18,247 bases of DNA from an uncultured Lachnospiraceae bacterium. GTDB lineage: Bacteria > Bacillota > Clostridia > Lachnospirales > Lachnospiraceae. The position numbers and the translations under genes are program-made. Each line of letters starts with the position of its first letter. Positions within the stretch are counted from its first letter, which is position 1. Below the pieces are notes generated by a model, which worked only from the letters and a program-made list of their open reading frames with translations, had not been told where the DNA came from and searched no databases. Where the stretch lies: the NCBI GenBank assembly GCA_910586275.1, contig CAJUIM010000072.1:1-18247 (forward strand). The letters are read 5' to 3'. This document shows, piece after piece, positions 1 through 7,281 of the stretch.

Positions 1-2
1 CT

Positions 3-51
3 CGCGCACGGGCGTCCGCCTCCCAACATTACATTCAGGCTGAACTGTTAC
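3..51 (+). repeat. Left arm of 49-bp perfect inverted repeat
   Basis: These 49 bases are the exact reverse complement of the last 49 bases of the window (18199-18247). The outer part is GC-rich (GCGCACGGGCGTCCGCC) and the inner part is A/T-richer, with a small internal palindrome TTCAG-G-CTGAA near 36-46. Identity stops abruptly at base 52. It could be an interspersed genomic repeat at which an assembly broke, or real terminal inverted repeats of an 18-kb segment. No transposase or recombinase gene lies inside the window. Confidence 0.9.
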
Positions 52-80
52 AAAAAATTTAAAGAATTTTAAAAAAGGGC

Positions 81-109
81 TTGCCAAATGAAATATATTG
101 CTGTATAAT
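81..109 (+). promoter_or_regulatory. Promoter of tRNA-Gln
   Basis: TTGCCA (81-86) and a perfect TATAAT (104-109) are separated by 17 bp, the ideal sigma-A layout. Transcription would begin near 116, about 30 nt upstream of the mature tRNA 5' end. An A-rich stretch (52-76) just upstream could act as an UP-like element, as is common for stable RNA genes. Confidence 0.8.
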
Positions 110-147
110 ATCAAATTGTAGCAGACAAGTGATGCAAACAAAAATAT

Positions 148-219
148 TGGGCTATCGCCAAACGGTAAGGCAACGGACTCTGACTCCGTCATCTCAAGGT
201 TCGAATCCTTGTAGCCCAG
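148..219 (+). tRNA. tRNA-Gln (anticodon CTG)
   Basis: The sequence folds as a cloverleaf. The acceptor arm TGGGCTA (148-154) pairs with TAGCCCA (212-218), with discriminator G219. The anticodon stem ACGGA/TCCGT encloses the 7-nt loop CTCTGAC, giving anticodon CTG, which reads CAG (Gln). The T arm carries GGTTCGAATCC. The unusual U1 start of bacterial tRNA-Gln is present. The 3' CCA is not encoded (GCT follows), so it would be added after transcription, as in many Firmicutes tRNA genes. The gene is monocistronic, with its own promoter upstream and terminator downstream. Confidence 0.95.
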
Positions 220-229
220 CTGGAATGAT

Positions 230-257
230 CCGGTGGAATAATCCACCGGTTTTTTTT
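230..257 (+). terminator. Intrinsic terminator of tRNA-Gln
   Basis: A perfect 8-bp stem, CCGGTGGA (230-237) with TCCACCGG (242-249), closes an ATAA loop and is followed directly by eight T residues (250-257). It lies 10 nt after the tRNA, so the tRNA is a single-gene unit. Confidence 0.92.
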
Positions 258-356
258 GTTCATAAAAGTGTGTCTCCCGCAAATGGTGACGCACATCTGC
301 CGGAAAGCAATTTTCAAATACGCTTTGGTTTGCAGTAAATACCGGCGGATAAACTC

Positions 357-386
357 TTGGATGGAGACGGTGAGGCAGGATATAAT
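357..386 (+). promoter_or_regulatory. Possible upstream promoter (weak)
   Basis: A perfect -10 hexamer TATAAT (381-386) has a poor -35 candidate TTGGAT (357-362) at 18-bp spacing. If used, it would give the ABC exporter mRNA a leader of about 155 nt containing the stem at 422-463. The promoter at 471-499 is much better. No gene is supported between 258 and 550. Confidence 0.3.
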
Positions 387-421
387 AAAATTCTTTTATG
401 GGCATAATAGGAACTGACAGG

Positions 422-463
422 ATTGCCGACGAGGAAACTGCGGAGGGAAGGTTATCGGTCAAT
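422..463 (+). other. Possible structured leader or operator upstream of ABC exporter 1
   Basis: ATTGCCGA (422-429) pairs with TCGGTCAAT (455-463), giving 8 bp with T459 bulged. The stem encloses a purine-rich segment of about 25 nt. It ends just 7 bp before the -35 box at 471, so it could be an operator-like dyad, or part of a leader RNA if the promoter at 357-386 is used. It does not match any riboswitch consensus that I recognise. Confidence 0.25.
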
Positions 464-470
464 ATGGGAA

Positions 471-499
471 TTGAAATGTAGGGTATAGTTTGCTATAAT
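471..499 (+). promoter_or_regulatory. Promoter of ABC exporter / hemerythrin-REC / LytTR-GHKL operon
   Basis: TTGAAA (471-476) and TATAAT (494-499) are spaced 17 bp apart, and a TG at 491-492 forms an extended -10. Transcription would start near 506, leaving a leader of about 45 nt before the ATG at 551. The next strong terminator on this strand is at 5241-5281, so the unit probably covers four genes. Confidence 0.8.
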
Positions 500-550
500 A
501 ATAAAATATCGGCAAAAGACAAGAATCGGAAAGGCGGAAATCTGACGGAT

Positions 551-2308
551 ATGTTAAAAAAACTAATGGTTATTTTTGACCGGAAACAGAAGATACATTT
601 GGCGCTGTTAGGAATTATGATTTTTATCGGCGGCATAGTGGAGACTTTAGGGGTTTCGGCTCTTTTGTCCGTAATCTCCATTATCCTGAACCGGAAGGCC
701 TTGCAGCAGTATGCAATCGTTGGGGAGGCCATGGACGTTTTACATATAGAGACAATGGAATCTTTTACCATGTTTCTTCTCGGGCTGCTGTTCGTGGTCT
801 ATCTTATGAAAGGGCTATATACGATATGGCTTGTATATGAGCAGAACCGTTTCATTACGGTCAACAAAAACAAAATGATCAGCCGTGTGCTTCGGGAATT
901 TCTGCACAGACCCTATGAGTTTTATCTGGACGCGGATATACCCACTGTATTTCGGATGACGGACTCGGATATCCCGAATGTATTTCAGCTGATGTTGGTG
1001 CTGCTGCAGTTTGCGTCGGAGGCTGTGGTGTTTGTGTTCTTGGCCACGGTGCTTGTCATTGCGGACTGGAAAATGGCGGTTCTGATGGTGGGCGTATTCG
1101 GCGTGGTGACATTCCTGATCGGAAAGGGGATGAAGCCTAAGCTGAATTCCCTTGGGAAAAAGAATCAGGAGATACAGTCCAGAATTGCCAAATGGCGGAT
1201 TCATGCCATTTACGGCATAAAGGATGTGAAAGTGCTGCACAAAGAAAACTTCTTTGCGGACAACTATGAAAAGTGGGGCAAGTACGGAGCCGGCATTGCC
1301 CAGAGGTATGCCGTGCTGAACAGTATTCCAAGAAACCTGATAGAGACTGTATTTATCGGATGCCTGGTGGGATATATCATGGTATATATCGGTTCCGGGA
1401 ATGATACGGGTCAGTTAGTCATGGTACTTACGGTATACGGTGCGGCGGCTATCCGCCTGATGCCATGCCTTAACAGGCTCAATACTTATCTGTCGGAAAT
1501 TTCATATCACCAGCCTTGTCTGGACTATGTATATAAAAATATGGTGGTGAGCCGTAAGAGCATGGAGGAGAACAGCTATCTGCTCACAGGTGATTATCAT
1601 AAAAAGATGGGGATCACGGACAAAATTATATTGGAAAACATTACTTATGCATATCCGAATACGGATAAGAATATTTTCGAACATGCCAATATGGTCATAC
1701 CTTATGGCAAATCGGTAGGAATCATGGGTACTTCGGGAGCGGGAAAGTCTACGATGGTGGATATTATTCTGGGGCTTCTCCATGTGCAGGAAGGGGAAAT
1801 TACCTGTGACGGTAAAAATATTTTTGAGAATTACGCTTCATGGCTGGCACAGATAGGTTATATTCCCCAAAGCATATATTTGGTGGATGAGTCCATACGG
1901 GAAAATATCGGCTTCGGCATTGCGCAGCAGGATATTGACGAGGAAAGGGTATGGGAGGCATTGGAGGAAGCGCAGCTGAAAGAGTTTGTGGAATCGCTTC
2001 CGGAGGGACTGGATACGAAGGTGGGCGACCGGGGCGTGAGAATATCGGGTGGGCAGAGACAGAGAATCGGCATTGCCCGGGCATTGTACCATAATCCGGA
2101 AATATTGGTATTCGACGAGGCAACCTCGGCACTGGACAATGAGACGGAAGCCGCATTGATGGAGGCAATCAATAGTTTTCATGGAAAGAAAACCATGGTC
2201 ATTATTGCACACAGGCTAAATACCATTGAGAACTGTGATGTTATTTACAGGGTGCTGGAAGGGAAAATTACAGAGGTGCCGAAGGAGGAACTTTTCGGAC
2301 GCAGATAA
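551..2308 (+). CDS. ABC exporter half-transporter (membrane domain + ATPase)
   Basis: This 585-aa half-transporter has an N-terminal exporter membrane domain (about residues 15-310, several hydrophobic spans, the first two around 17-45) fused to a C-terminal ATPase. Walker A is GTSGAGKST (393-401), the signature ISGGQRQ starts at 498, and Walker B ends in D522-E523 with the catalytic Glu intact (VFDEATSALD). The switch His lies in IAHRL. The first span (ETLGVSALLSVISIIL) resembles PglK/MsbA-like lipid-linked glycan flippases, so a glycolipid or polysaccharide intermediate is one possible substrate; peptide or drug export is also possible. There is no C39 peptidase domain. It probably works as a homodimer, since no partner gene adjoins it. 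It is the first gene of an operon behind the promoter at 471-499 and lies 59 bp before the hemerythrin-receiver gene. The class is certain; the substrate is unknown. Confidence 0.93.
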   Translation: MLKKLMVIFDRKQKIHLALLGIMIFIGGIVETLGVSALLSVISIILNRKALQQYAIVGEAMDVLHIETMESFTMFLLGLLFVVYLMKGLYTIWLVYEQNRFITVNKNKMISRVLREFLHRPYEFYLDADIPTVFRMTDSDIPNVFQLMLVLLQFASEAVVFVFLATVLVIADWKMAVLMVGVFGVVTFLIGKGMKPKLNSLGKKNQEIQSRIAKWRIHAIYGIKDVKVLHKENFFADNYEKWGKYGAGIAQRYAVLNSIPRNLIETVFIGCLVGYIMVYIGSGNDTGQLVMVLTVYGAAAIRLMPCLNRLNTYLSEISYHQPCLDYVYKNMVVSRKSMEENSYLLTGDYHKKMGITDKIILENITYAYPNTDKNIFEHANMVIPYGKSVGIMGTSGAGKSTMVDIILGLLHVQEGEITCDGKNIFENYASWLAQIGYIPQSIYLVDESIRENIGFGIAQQDIDEERVWEALEEAQLKEFVESLPEGLDTKVGDRGVRISGGQRQRIGIARALYHNPEILVFDEATSALDNETEAALMEAINSFHGKKTMVIIAHRLNTIENCDVIYRVLEGKITEVPKEELFGRR

Positions 2309-2367
2309 GAAAAAGGAAGGAATATGGGGGCAGGGAATATATATATTAATGAAAAAGGAGAGCGAAT

Positions 2368-3702
2368 ATGGGCAGGCAATTGGTATGGCAGGATCGGTAT
2401 AACATTGGTGTAAAGTTTATCGATGAGGAGCATAAGAAACTGTTCAGCATACTGAACAGGCTGTTTGACTATCGGAAACAGGATGAAAAAAGTCAGTGGG
2501 TATGTCAGGAAGGGATCAAATATTTTAAAGATCATGCCATGAAGCATTTTACGGAGGAAGAGGCTTATATGGCATCCATCAATTATGTCGGGTTCGATAC
2601 GCATAGGCGTCTTCATGATAATTTCCGCAAGAAAACATTGCCGGAACTTGAAAAAGAATTGAACCAGTCCAATTACTCCGAGGATGCCATCAATCATTTT
2701 TTGGGAGTCTGTGCCGGATGGCTGATTGGGCATACGCTGACAGAGGACCGGGCCATCACAGGAATGACGCTGAGCAAGTGGAGGGAATTGGTTCCGGAGG
2801 ATGAGCAGGCGGCCATGAAACAGACGATTCTCCAGCTTTTGCATGATATGTTCCTGCTGGATGCGAAAGCGGTCAGCGAGTGCTATAGCGGGGAAAAATT
2901 CGGGGAAGGGATTTATTACCGTTTGGTCTACGGCAATTCGCAGGGGGATGTATGGGAGATCTTTCTCGTATTTGAGGAGAGGCTGATTGTCAGCACTGTG
3001 GGCAGCATGATGGATACCGAATCCAACATGATAAACGTTATGCTGATGAATGCCGCAAGGTATATGGCACAGCAGTTTGTGAATCAGGTCAAAGGGCGTT
3101 TTTCCGCATCCTCCCAATATGAAATGAAGGAAGAAAACCTACTGACTTATGAACAGTTTCAGAGTATGTTCGATGAGCGGCATTTCCAGTTCAGCGTACT
3201 GTTCAGCACAGGCGCAGGATATTTCGCTTATTGCGTGACGGCTCCCCATCTGCTTCTGGACGGGGATGAGACTTCCATTAAAGCTGAAAATGCAATGGAG
3301 GAAATCAAGAAGTATCTCAGCATGAACGAACCTAAGTCTAAGAAAAAGGTTCTTGTGGTGGACGACTCCGAAATTGTACGTCAGGCTATGAAGAAAATGC
3401 TGGATAAGGATTATACGGTCACATTGGCCAATTCCGGATTGGCTGCCATTCGGTGCATTACACTGAACCGCCCGGATTTAGTGCTGCTTGACTATGAAAT
3501 GCCGGTGTGCGATGGCCGTCAGGTATTGGAAATGATTCGTTCCGAAAAGGAATTTGCGGATATTCCTGTTGTTTTTCTTACCGGCAGGATGGATAAGGAA
3601 AGTATCCAGAAGGTAGTTGGGCTAAAGCCCATGGGGTATTTGCTGAAGACTTCCGGGCCGGAGGAGATAAAGAAAAGTGTGGATGGTTTTCTGAAAGCGT
3701 GA
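2368..3702 (+). CDS. Hemerythrin - unknown middle domain - response-regulator receiver fusion
   Basis: The protein has 444 aa and three parts. Residues 1-130 form a bacteriohemerythrin domain with the full diiron ligand set: H22, H60, E64, H79, H83, H122, D127. Such domains bind O2, or sense O2, NO or redox state. Residues 145-320 form a middle region I cannot assign firmly; its layout faintly recalls CheX/CheC phosphatases, but their E-x3-N catalytic pair is not evident. Residues 328-444 form a CheY-like receiver with acidic pair D332/D333, phospho-acceptor D375, T405 and K427. No DNA-binding or enzymatic output domain and no membrane segment is visible, so it is a cytosolic protein, perhaps a phosphate sink or adaptor whose phosphorylation depends on oxygen. 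The start follows AAAGGAG with good spacing. The LytTR regulator and GHKL kinase downstream are possible partners (inference). Confidence 0.9.
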   Translation: MGRQLVWQDRYNIGVKFIDEEHKKLFSILNRLFDYRKQDEKSQWVCQEGIKYFKDHAMKHFTEEEAYMASINYVGFDTHRRLHDNFRKKTLPELEKELNQSNYSEDAINHFLGVCAGWLIGHTLTEDRAITGMTLSKWRELVPEDEQAAMKQTILQLLHDMFLLDAKAVSECYSGEKFGEGIYYRLVYGNSQGDVWEIFLVFEERLIVSTVGSMMDTESNMINVMLMNAARYMAQQFVNQVKGRFSASSQYEMKEENLLTYEQFQSMFDERHFQFSVLFSTGAGYFAYCVTAPHLLLDGDETSIKAENAMEEIKKYLSMNEPKSKKKVLVVDDSEIVRQAMKKMLDKDYTVTLANSGLAAIRCITLNRPDLVLLDYEMPVCDGRQVLEMIRSEKEFADIPVVFLTGRMDKESIQKVVGLKPMGYLLKTSGPEEIKKSVDGFLKA

Positions 3703-3746
3703 CATAATTTGGATGCACTTACATATGGAACCGGAGGGGCGGAAGG

Positions 3747-4451
3747 ATGCGGATTGCAATATGTGACGATGAAGAGGTGCACCGGGAATTAATCGGGAAG
3801 TATTTGGAGGAGTGGGCAGGAAACAGCGGGGATAGGCTGAAGCTGATGTTTTTCCGGAGCGGAGAGGAATTTCTGTTCGCATGGGAGGACGACCGGAATT
3901 ATGACTTGCTTATTTTGGACATTGAGATGGGCGGACGGAACGGAATGGAACTGGCAGCGGAAATACGCAGGCAGGATGAGGATATTCCGGTTCTGTTCGT
4001 CACCGGTTATGACGATTACATGGCACAAGGATATGAAGTGGCGGCTCTGCACTATTTGCTGAAGCCTATCCGTAAGGAAAAATTCTTTGCGGTGATGGAT
4101 AAAGTGAAAAAGAAAGGAACACAGGAGGAAAAATTATTTTTTCGCACGGATAACGGAGTGGTTTCCCTGCATAGGTCAAAAATATGGTATTTGGAGGCAA
4201 GGGCACATCAGTGCATTCTCTATACTGCGGAGGAAGAATATGTGCTGCGCACACCGATAGGGGAAATGGCGGAGTATCTGAGGGAATGCCGGGAAATTAT
4301 GCGGTGCCATAGGTCTTATCTTGTGAATATGTGCCATATTTCCGCTATAGTGAAGTCGGAACTGGTATTGGATGACAGACGCAGGCTGCCGGTAAGCCGA
4401 GGTGAGGAGAAGAAAGTCCATGATGCATTTGTGCAGTTTTATAAAAGGTGA
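3747..4451 (+). CDS. LytTR-family response regulator
   Basis: This 234-aa regulator belongs to the AgrA/LytR/VirR group. The N-terminal receiver (1-120) has acidic residues D7/D8, phospho-acceptor D58 (LLILDIEM), T86 and K106. The C-terminal LytTR DNA-binding domain spans about 132-232, with the family-typical pattern of a charged strand followed by CHRSYLVNM. Such proteins bind pairs of short direct repeats upstream of target promoters. GGAGG lies 9 nt before the ATG. The gene ends 6 bp before the GHKL kinase gene, its obvious partner. The regulon is unknown; the exporter genes on either side are the natural candidates. No AgrB or AgrD homologue is seen nearby. Confidence 0.95.
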   Translation: MRIAICDDEEVHRELIGKYLEEWAGNSGDRLKLMFFRSGEEFLFAWEDDRNYDLLILDIEMGGRNGMELAAEIRRQDEDIPVLFVTGYDDYMAQGYEVAALHYLLKPIRKEKFFAVMDKVKKKGTQEEKLFFRTDNGVVSLHRSKIWYLEARAHQCILYTAEEEYVLRTPIGEMAEYLRECREIMRCHRSYLVNMCHISAIVKSELVLDDRRRLPVSRGEEKKVHDAFVQFYKR

Positions 4452-4457
4452 CGGAAA

Positions 4458-5183
4458 ATGGGTTGGCAGATAGCGATTGGCATGGCGGCGGTAGTGCTGA
4501 TAAATTTACTGCTTTGGGCATATGGGGCGCCGTGGTATGTAAACCGCAGAATTTCCCGCTTCCAGAATGAACTGGTGAACAGGCATTATGATGAGGTGGA
4601 AACGATGTACCGCCAGATGAGAGGATGGCGTCATGATTACCATAATCATATGCAGACATTAAAGGCATATATGACCTTAGGGCAGTATCGGGAGACAATA
4701 GAGTATTTAGACCGGCTGGAGGAGGACTTGGCTGCGGTAGACACAGTGCTGAAGACGGGAAATGTGATGGTGGATGCCATTCTGAACAGCAAGCTGTCTC
4801 TGATAAGGGAGAAATGCATTCAGGTAGATGCTACGGCAATTGTGCCGGAAGATATTTCGGTTCTGGGGATTGATTTATCGGTGATTATCGGGAACCTGCT
4901 GGACAATGCCATGGAAGCATGCATGCAGCTGCCGGCCAAGGAGCGGTTTATCCGTATTTATATTGATATCCTTAAGGAACAACTGTATATTTCCGTAACA
5001 AATTCCATGGCAGGCAGGGCGAAGCGGAGCGGTGAACGCTTTGTGTCCGGCAAAGAGGGCTGCCATGGCTTCGGGCTGCTGCGCATTGACGGCATTGTGG
5101 GCAAATACGGGGGATATGTGAACCGGCAGACAGAAAACGGGGTGTTCGCCACGGAAGTGATGCTGCCGTTGGAGCATATCTGA
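4458..5183 (+). CDS. GHKL sensor histidine kinase (AgrC-like, minimal sensor)
   Basis: This 241-aa kinase has one N-terminal hydrophobic segment (about 4-23), a short helical linker, the phospho-acceptor region WRHDYHNH with H59 as the likely acceptor, and a GHKL ATPase domain with an N box (NLLDNAMEA) and a glycine box (HGFGLLRI). It is much shorter than AgrC-type receptors, which carry five to six spans, so it lacks their multi-span peptide-sensing domain. It may sense through its single span, through a partner such as the exporters or the hemerythrin-receiver protein, or from the cytosol. It follows the LytTR regulator by 6 bp and is the last gene before the terminator at 5241-5281. Confidence 0.93.
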   Translation: MGWQIAIGMAAVVLINLLLWAYGAPWYVNRRISRFQNELVNRHYDEVETMYRQMRGWRHDYHNHMQTLKAYMTLGQYRETIEYLDRLEEDLAAVDTVLKTGNVMVDAILNSKLSLIREKCIQVDATAIVPEDISVLGIDLSVIIGNLLDNAMEACMQLPAKERFIRIYIDILKEQLYISVTNSMAGRAKRSGERFVSGKEGCHGFGLLRIDGIVGKYGGYVNRQTENGVFATEVMLPLEHI

Positions 5184-5200
5184 AATATAGGCTTAATATT

Positions 5201-5216
5201 ATGACATCATGACATC
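5201..5216 (+). repeat. Tandem 8-bp direct repeat ATGACATC x2
   Basis: Two perfect, adjacent copies of ATGACATC lie 18 bp after the GHKL kinase stop and upstream of the terminator and the ABC exporter pair. It could be a regulator half-site pair or chance; the spacing does not match the usual LytTR repeat pair. Confidence 0.4.
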
Positions 5217-5240
5217 GGGACTGAGCCGTAATCAGCAATT

Positions 5241-5281
5241 CGTGCAGGATGGAATACCATCCGTGCACGGATTTTTTATTT
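5241..5281 (+). terminator. Intrinsic terminator after GHKL kinase
   Basis: A 12-bp stem with one bulge (CGTGCA and GGATGG pair with CCATCC and TGCACG; G5263 is unpaired) has an AATA loop. It is followed by the T-rich tract 5272-5281, interrupted by one A. It separates the LytTR/GHKL operon from the exporter pair, which therefore needs its own promoter or read-through. I see no convincing promoter in 5282-5350. Confidence 0.88.
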
Positions 5282-5364
5282 GTCGGAAAATATGGTAAAC
5301 TTTTAGCCAGAGGATGACATGCCGTGTCAGGCAGGCATACGGCAGGGGAAGGAGGATGGGACAT

Positions 5365-7281
5365 ATGCTTTATATGTCAAGGGTCTATAGTGATAAAGCA
5401 AGGCGGAAATACGGGCTGGTGAGCAATTACATTTATAATATGAAAGCGGCAAAGGAATGGGACAAGAAGCTTTTCTGGGGAGAAATCCTGCTTGTGGCAC
5501 CTACGGTGGGAGCCTCTCTGCTGGGGACATGGCTGCCGTCCCTGCTGGTGAAGGAACTGTCCGCAGGGATAGAGATGCGGCAGCTTATCCGGGAGATAGC
5601 CTTGCTGGCCATAGTCATGTGGGCATGCAATGCCGCGGCTCATATGATGACGGAATACTGCGAGATGGAAGGGGATTTTATCAATGCCTATTACGCCCGG
5701 AAATATGTGAAGAAAATCATGGATGTGGATTATGACTATCTGGAGGATGAGGGCTATCAGAAGATATACGGAAATGCATGGCGGGTGGCGCGCTACGGAC
5801 AGGGGGTGGCCAGTGCGGTATCGGCATTGTCCGGTTTTCTTTCCTGTGCGGTAGGAGTGGCGCTTTACGGGATTCTGCTTGCAAGGAAAAGTGTTTTGCT
5901 GCTGCTGACGGTAATTATTTCCCTCAGCGTGAGCCTTGGGCTGCTTGCCTTCGTCAGGAAAAAACATGGGGAATATTATGAACGGCTGCAGCTTTCCGCC
6001 AGAAAAGAAGGCTATATAACGGCACAGGCCACGGACAGTGCGGCTGGGAAAGATATCCGTATATATCATTTGGCAGATTGGCTTTTGGAAAAGTATGACG
6101 CGTCACTGGAAGAAATGGGGAGGATATTCGGCGTAATCCACGACTGGTATCTGTTTCGGAATATCTCCCATGCTTTTCTGCAGCTTCTTATGGACGGGGC
6201 GGCTTTCGGCCTGTTGGTTTATATGTTGGCGGGAGGAAAAATCACGGCCGCGGAATTTGTATTCTATATTGGTCTGGTAAGCGGGTTTTCCGTATACTTT
6301 GAAGGGGCATTGCGTCAGGTGATGGGGTTTGGCAATACAAGCGCATCCATCAGCTATATGCGGGAGTTTTTGGATACGGAGGACAGATGGAACCGGGGAG
6401 AAGGCGTTGGCTCTGAGGTTATGGAAAAACTGAAAAAAGACGGCATAAAGCTGGAACTGAAAAATCTGTCTTTTGCTTATCCGGGCAGCAGCAAACTCAC
6501 ATTGGAAGATATAAACGTGGTGATTCAGCCGGGGGAAAAAGTGGCCTTGATAGGGCTGAACGGGGCAGGGAAGACTACGTTGGTAAAACTGATCTGCGGA
6601 TTCTACCATCCCACGGAAGGGGAAATAAGGATAAACGACATTCCCATAGAACGGTTTAACAGGGAAGAGTGGTATAGCTTAATGGCGGTATTGTTTCAGG
6701 ATGCCGCGCTGCCGGCCGTGACACTGGATGAGAATCTGACGTCACAGGAGTCGGAGGAAATTGACAGGGAGCGGCTGGAAAATGCATTGAAGCTGTCCGG
6801 ATTTTACGATGTGTATGAGAAACTGCCGGAGAAGGGAAGGACTCTGCTGGTCAGGGAAGTCAATGAAGGTTCGGTGGATTTTTCCGGCGGGGAGAAGCAG
6901 AAAATGCTTTTTGCCAGAACCTTATATCTGGACACTCCGGTGGTAATTCTGGACGAGCCCACCGCGGCTTTGGATCCTATTGCGGAGAATGAACTTTATC
7001 TGAATTATGGAAAGGCCATGAAAAACAGAACGGGAATATATATTTCCCATCGGTTATCCAGCACAAGGTTCTGTGACAGGATACTGCTGCTGGAACACGG
7101 AAAAATTGTGGAAGAGGGAACCCATGACAGCCTGCTGGCCGGGAAGACCCGCTATGCCGAACTGTTTGAGGTACAGAGCAGATATTACAAGGATGAGGAT
7201 GAACGGAAAAGAAAGAGCGAACTGATGGGGGATGCTTACCAAGTGAAGGAAGGAGAAGGGAGGGGGATTTTTGATGAGTAA
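5365..7281 (+). CDS. ABC exporter, first subunit of probable heterodimer
   Basis: The protein has 638 aa from the chosen ATG, which sits 9 nt after a strong AAGGAGG (5349-5355). An in-frame ATG at 5314 would add 17 residues but lacks a ribosome site. The membrane domain (about 35-330) has hydrophobic spans near 35-55, 70-90, 150-200 and 265-310. The ATPase domain follows, with an A-loop Tyr in SFAYPGS, Walker A GLNGAGKTT (397-405), signature FSGGEKQK (S507) and Walker B D530-E531 (ILDEPTAALDP). The switch His lies in ISHRLSS. All catalytic residues look intact. The downstream gene overlaps by 8 bp and encodes a similar protein with Walker A at the same position, so the two likely pair. There is no C39 peptidase domain. 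The substrate is unknown; such pairs often export peptides or drugs. Confidence 0.93.
   Translation: MLYMSRVYSDKARRKYGLVSNYIYNMKAAKEWDKKLFWGEILLVAPTVGASLLGTWLPSLLVKELSAGIEMRQLIREIALLAIVMWACNAAAHMMTEYCEMEGDFINAYYARKYVKKIMDVDYDYLEDEGYQKIYGNAWRVARYGQGVASAVSALSGFLSCAVGVALYGILLARKSVLLLLTVIISLSVSLGLLAFVRKKHGEYYERLQLSARKEGYITAQATDSAAGKDIRIYHLADWLLEKYDASLEEMGRIFGVIHDWYLFRNISHAFLQLLMDGAAFGLLVYMLAGGKITAAEFVFYIGLVSGFSVYFEGALRQVMGFGNTSASISYMREFLDTEDRWNRGEGVGSEVMEKLKKDGIKLELKNLSFAYPGSSKLTLEDINVVIQPGEKVALIGLNGAGKTTLVKLICGFYHPTEGEIRINDIPIERFNREEWYSLMAVLFQDAALPAVTLDENLTSQESEEIDRERLENALKLSGFYDVYEKLPEKGRTLLVREVNEGSVDFSGGEKQKMLFARTLYLDTPVVILDEPTAALDPIAENELYLNYGKAMKNRTGIYISHRLSSTRFCDRILLLEHGKIVEEGTHDSLLAGKTRYAELFEVQSRYYKDEDERKRKSELMGDAYQVKEGEGRGIFDE

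Noticed and set aside
148..257. tRNA as an integration site for a mobile element
   Set aside because: No integrase gene and no repeat of the tRNA 3' end were seen in the window.
81..338. Plus-strand open frame of 85 codons
   Set aside because: It runs through the tRNA-Gln gene and its terminator, so it is not protein-coding.
2245..3117. Minus-strand open frame of 290 codons opposite the hemerythrin fusion
   Set aside because: It overlaps a plus-strand gene with all seven diiron ligands, has no ribosome site, and has an unconvincing composition.
3301..3702. Separate CheY gene instead of a fusion
   Set aside because: The reading frame is continuous from the hemerythrin start through the receiver, with no internal ribosome site that I could support.
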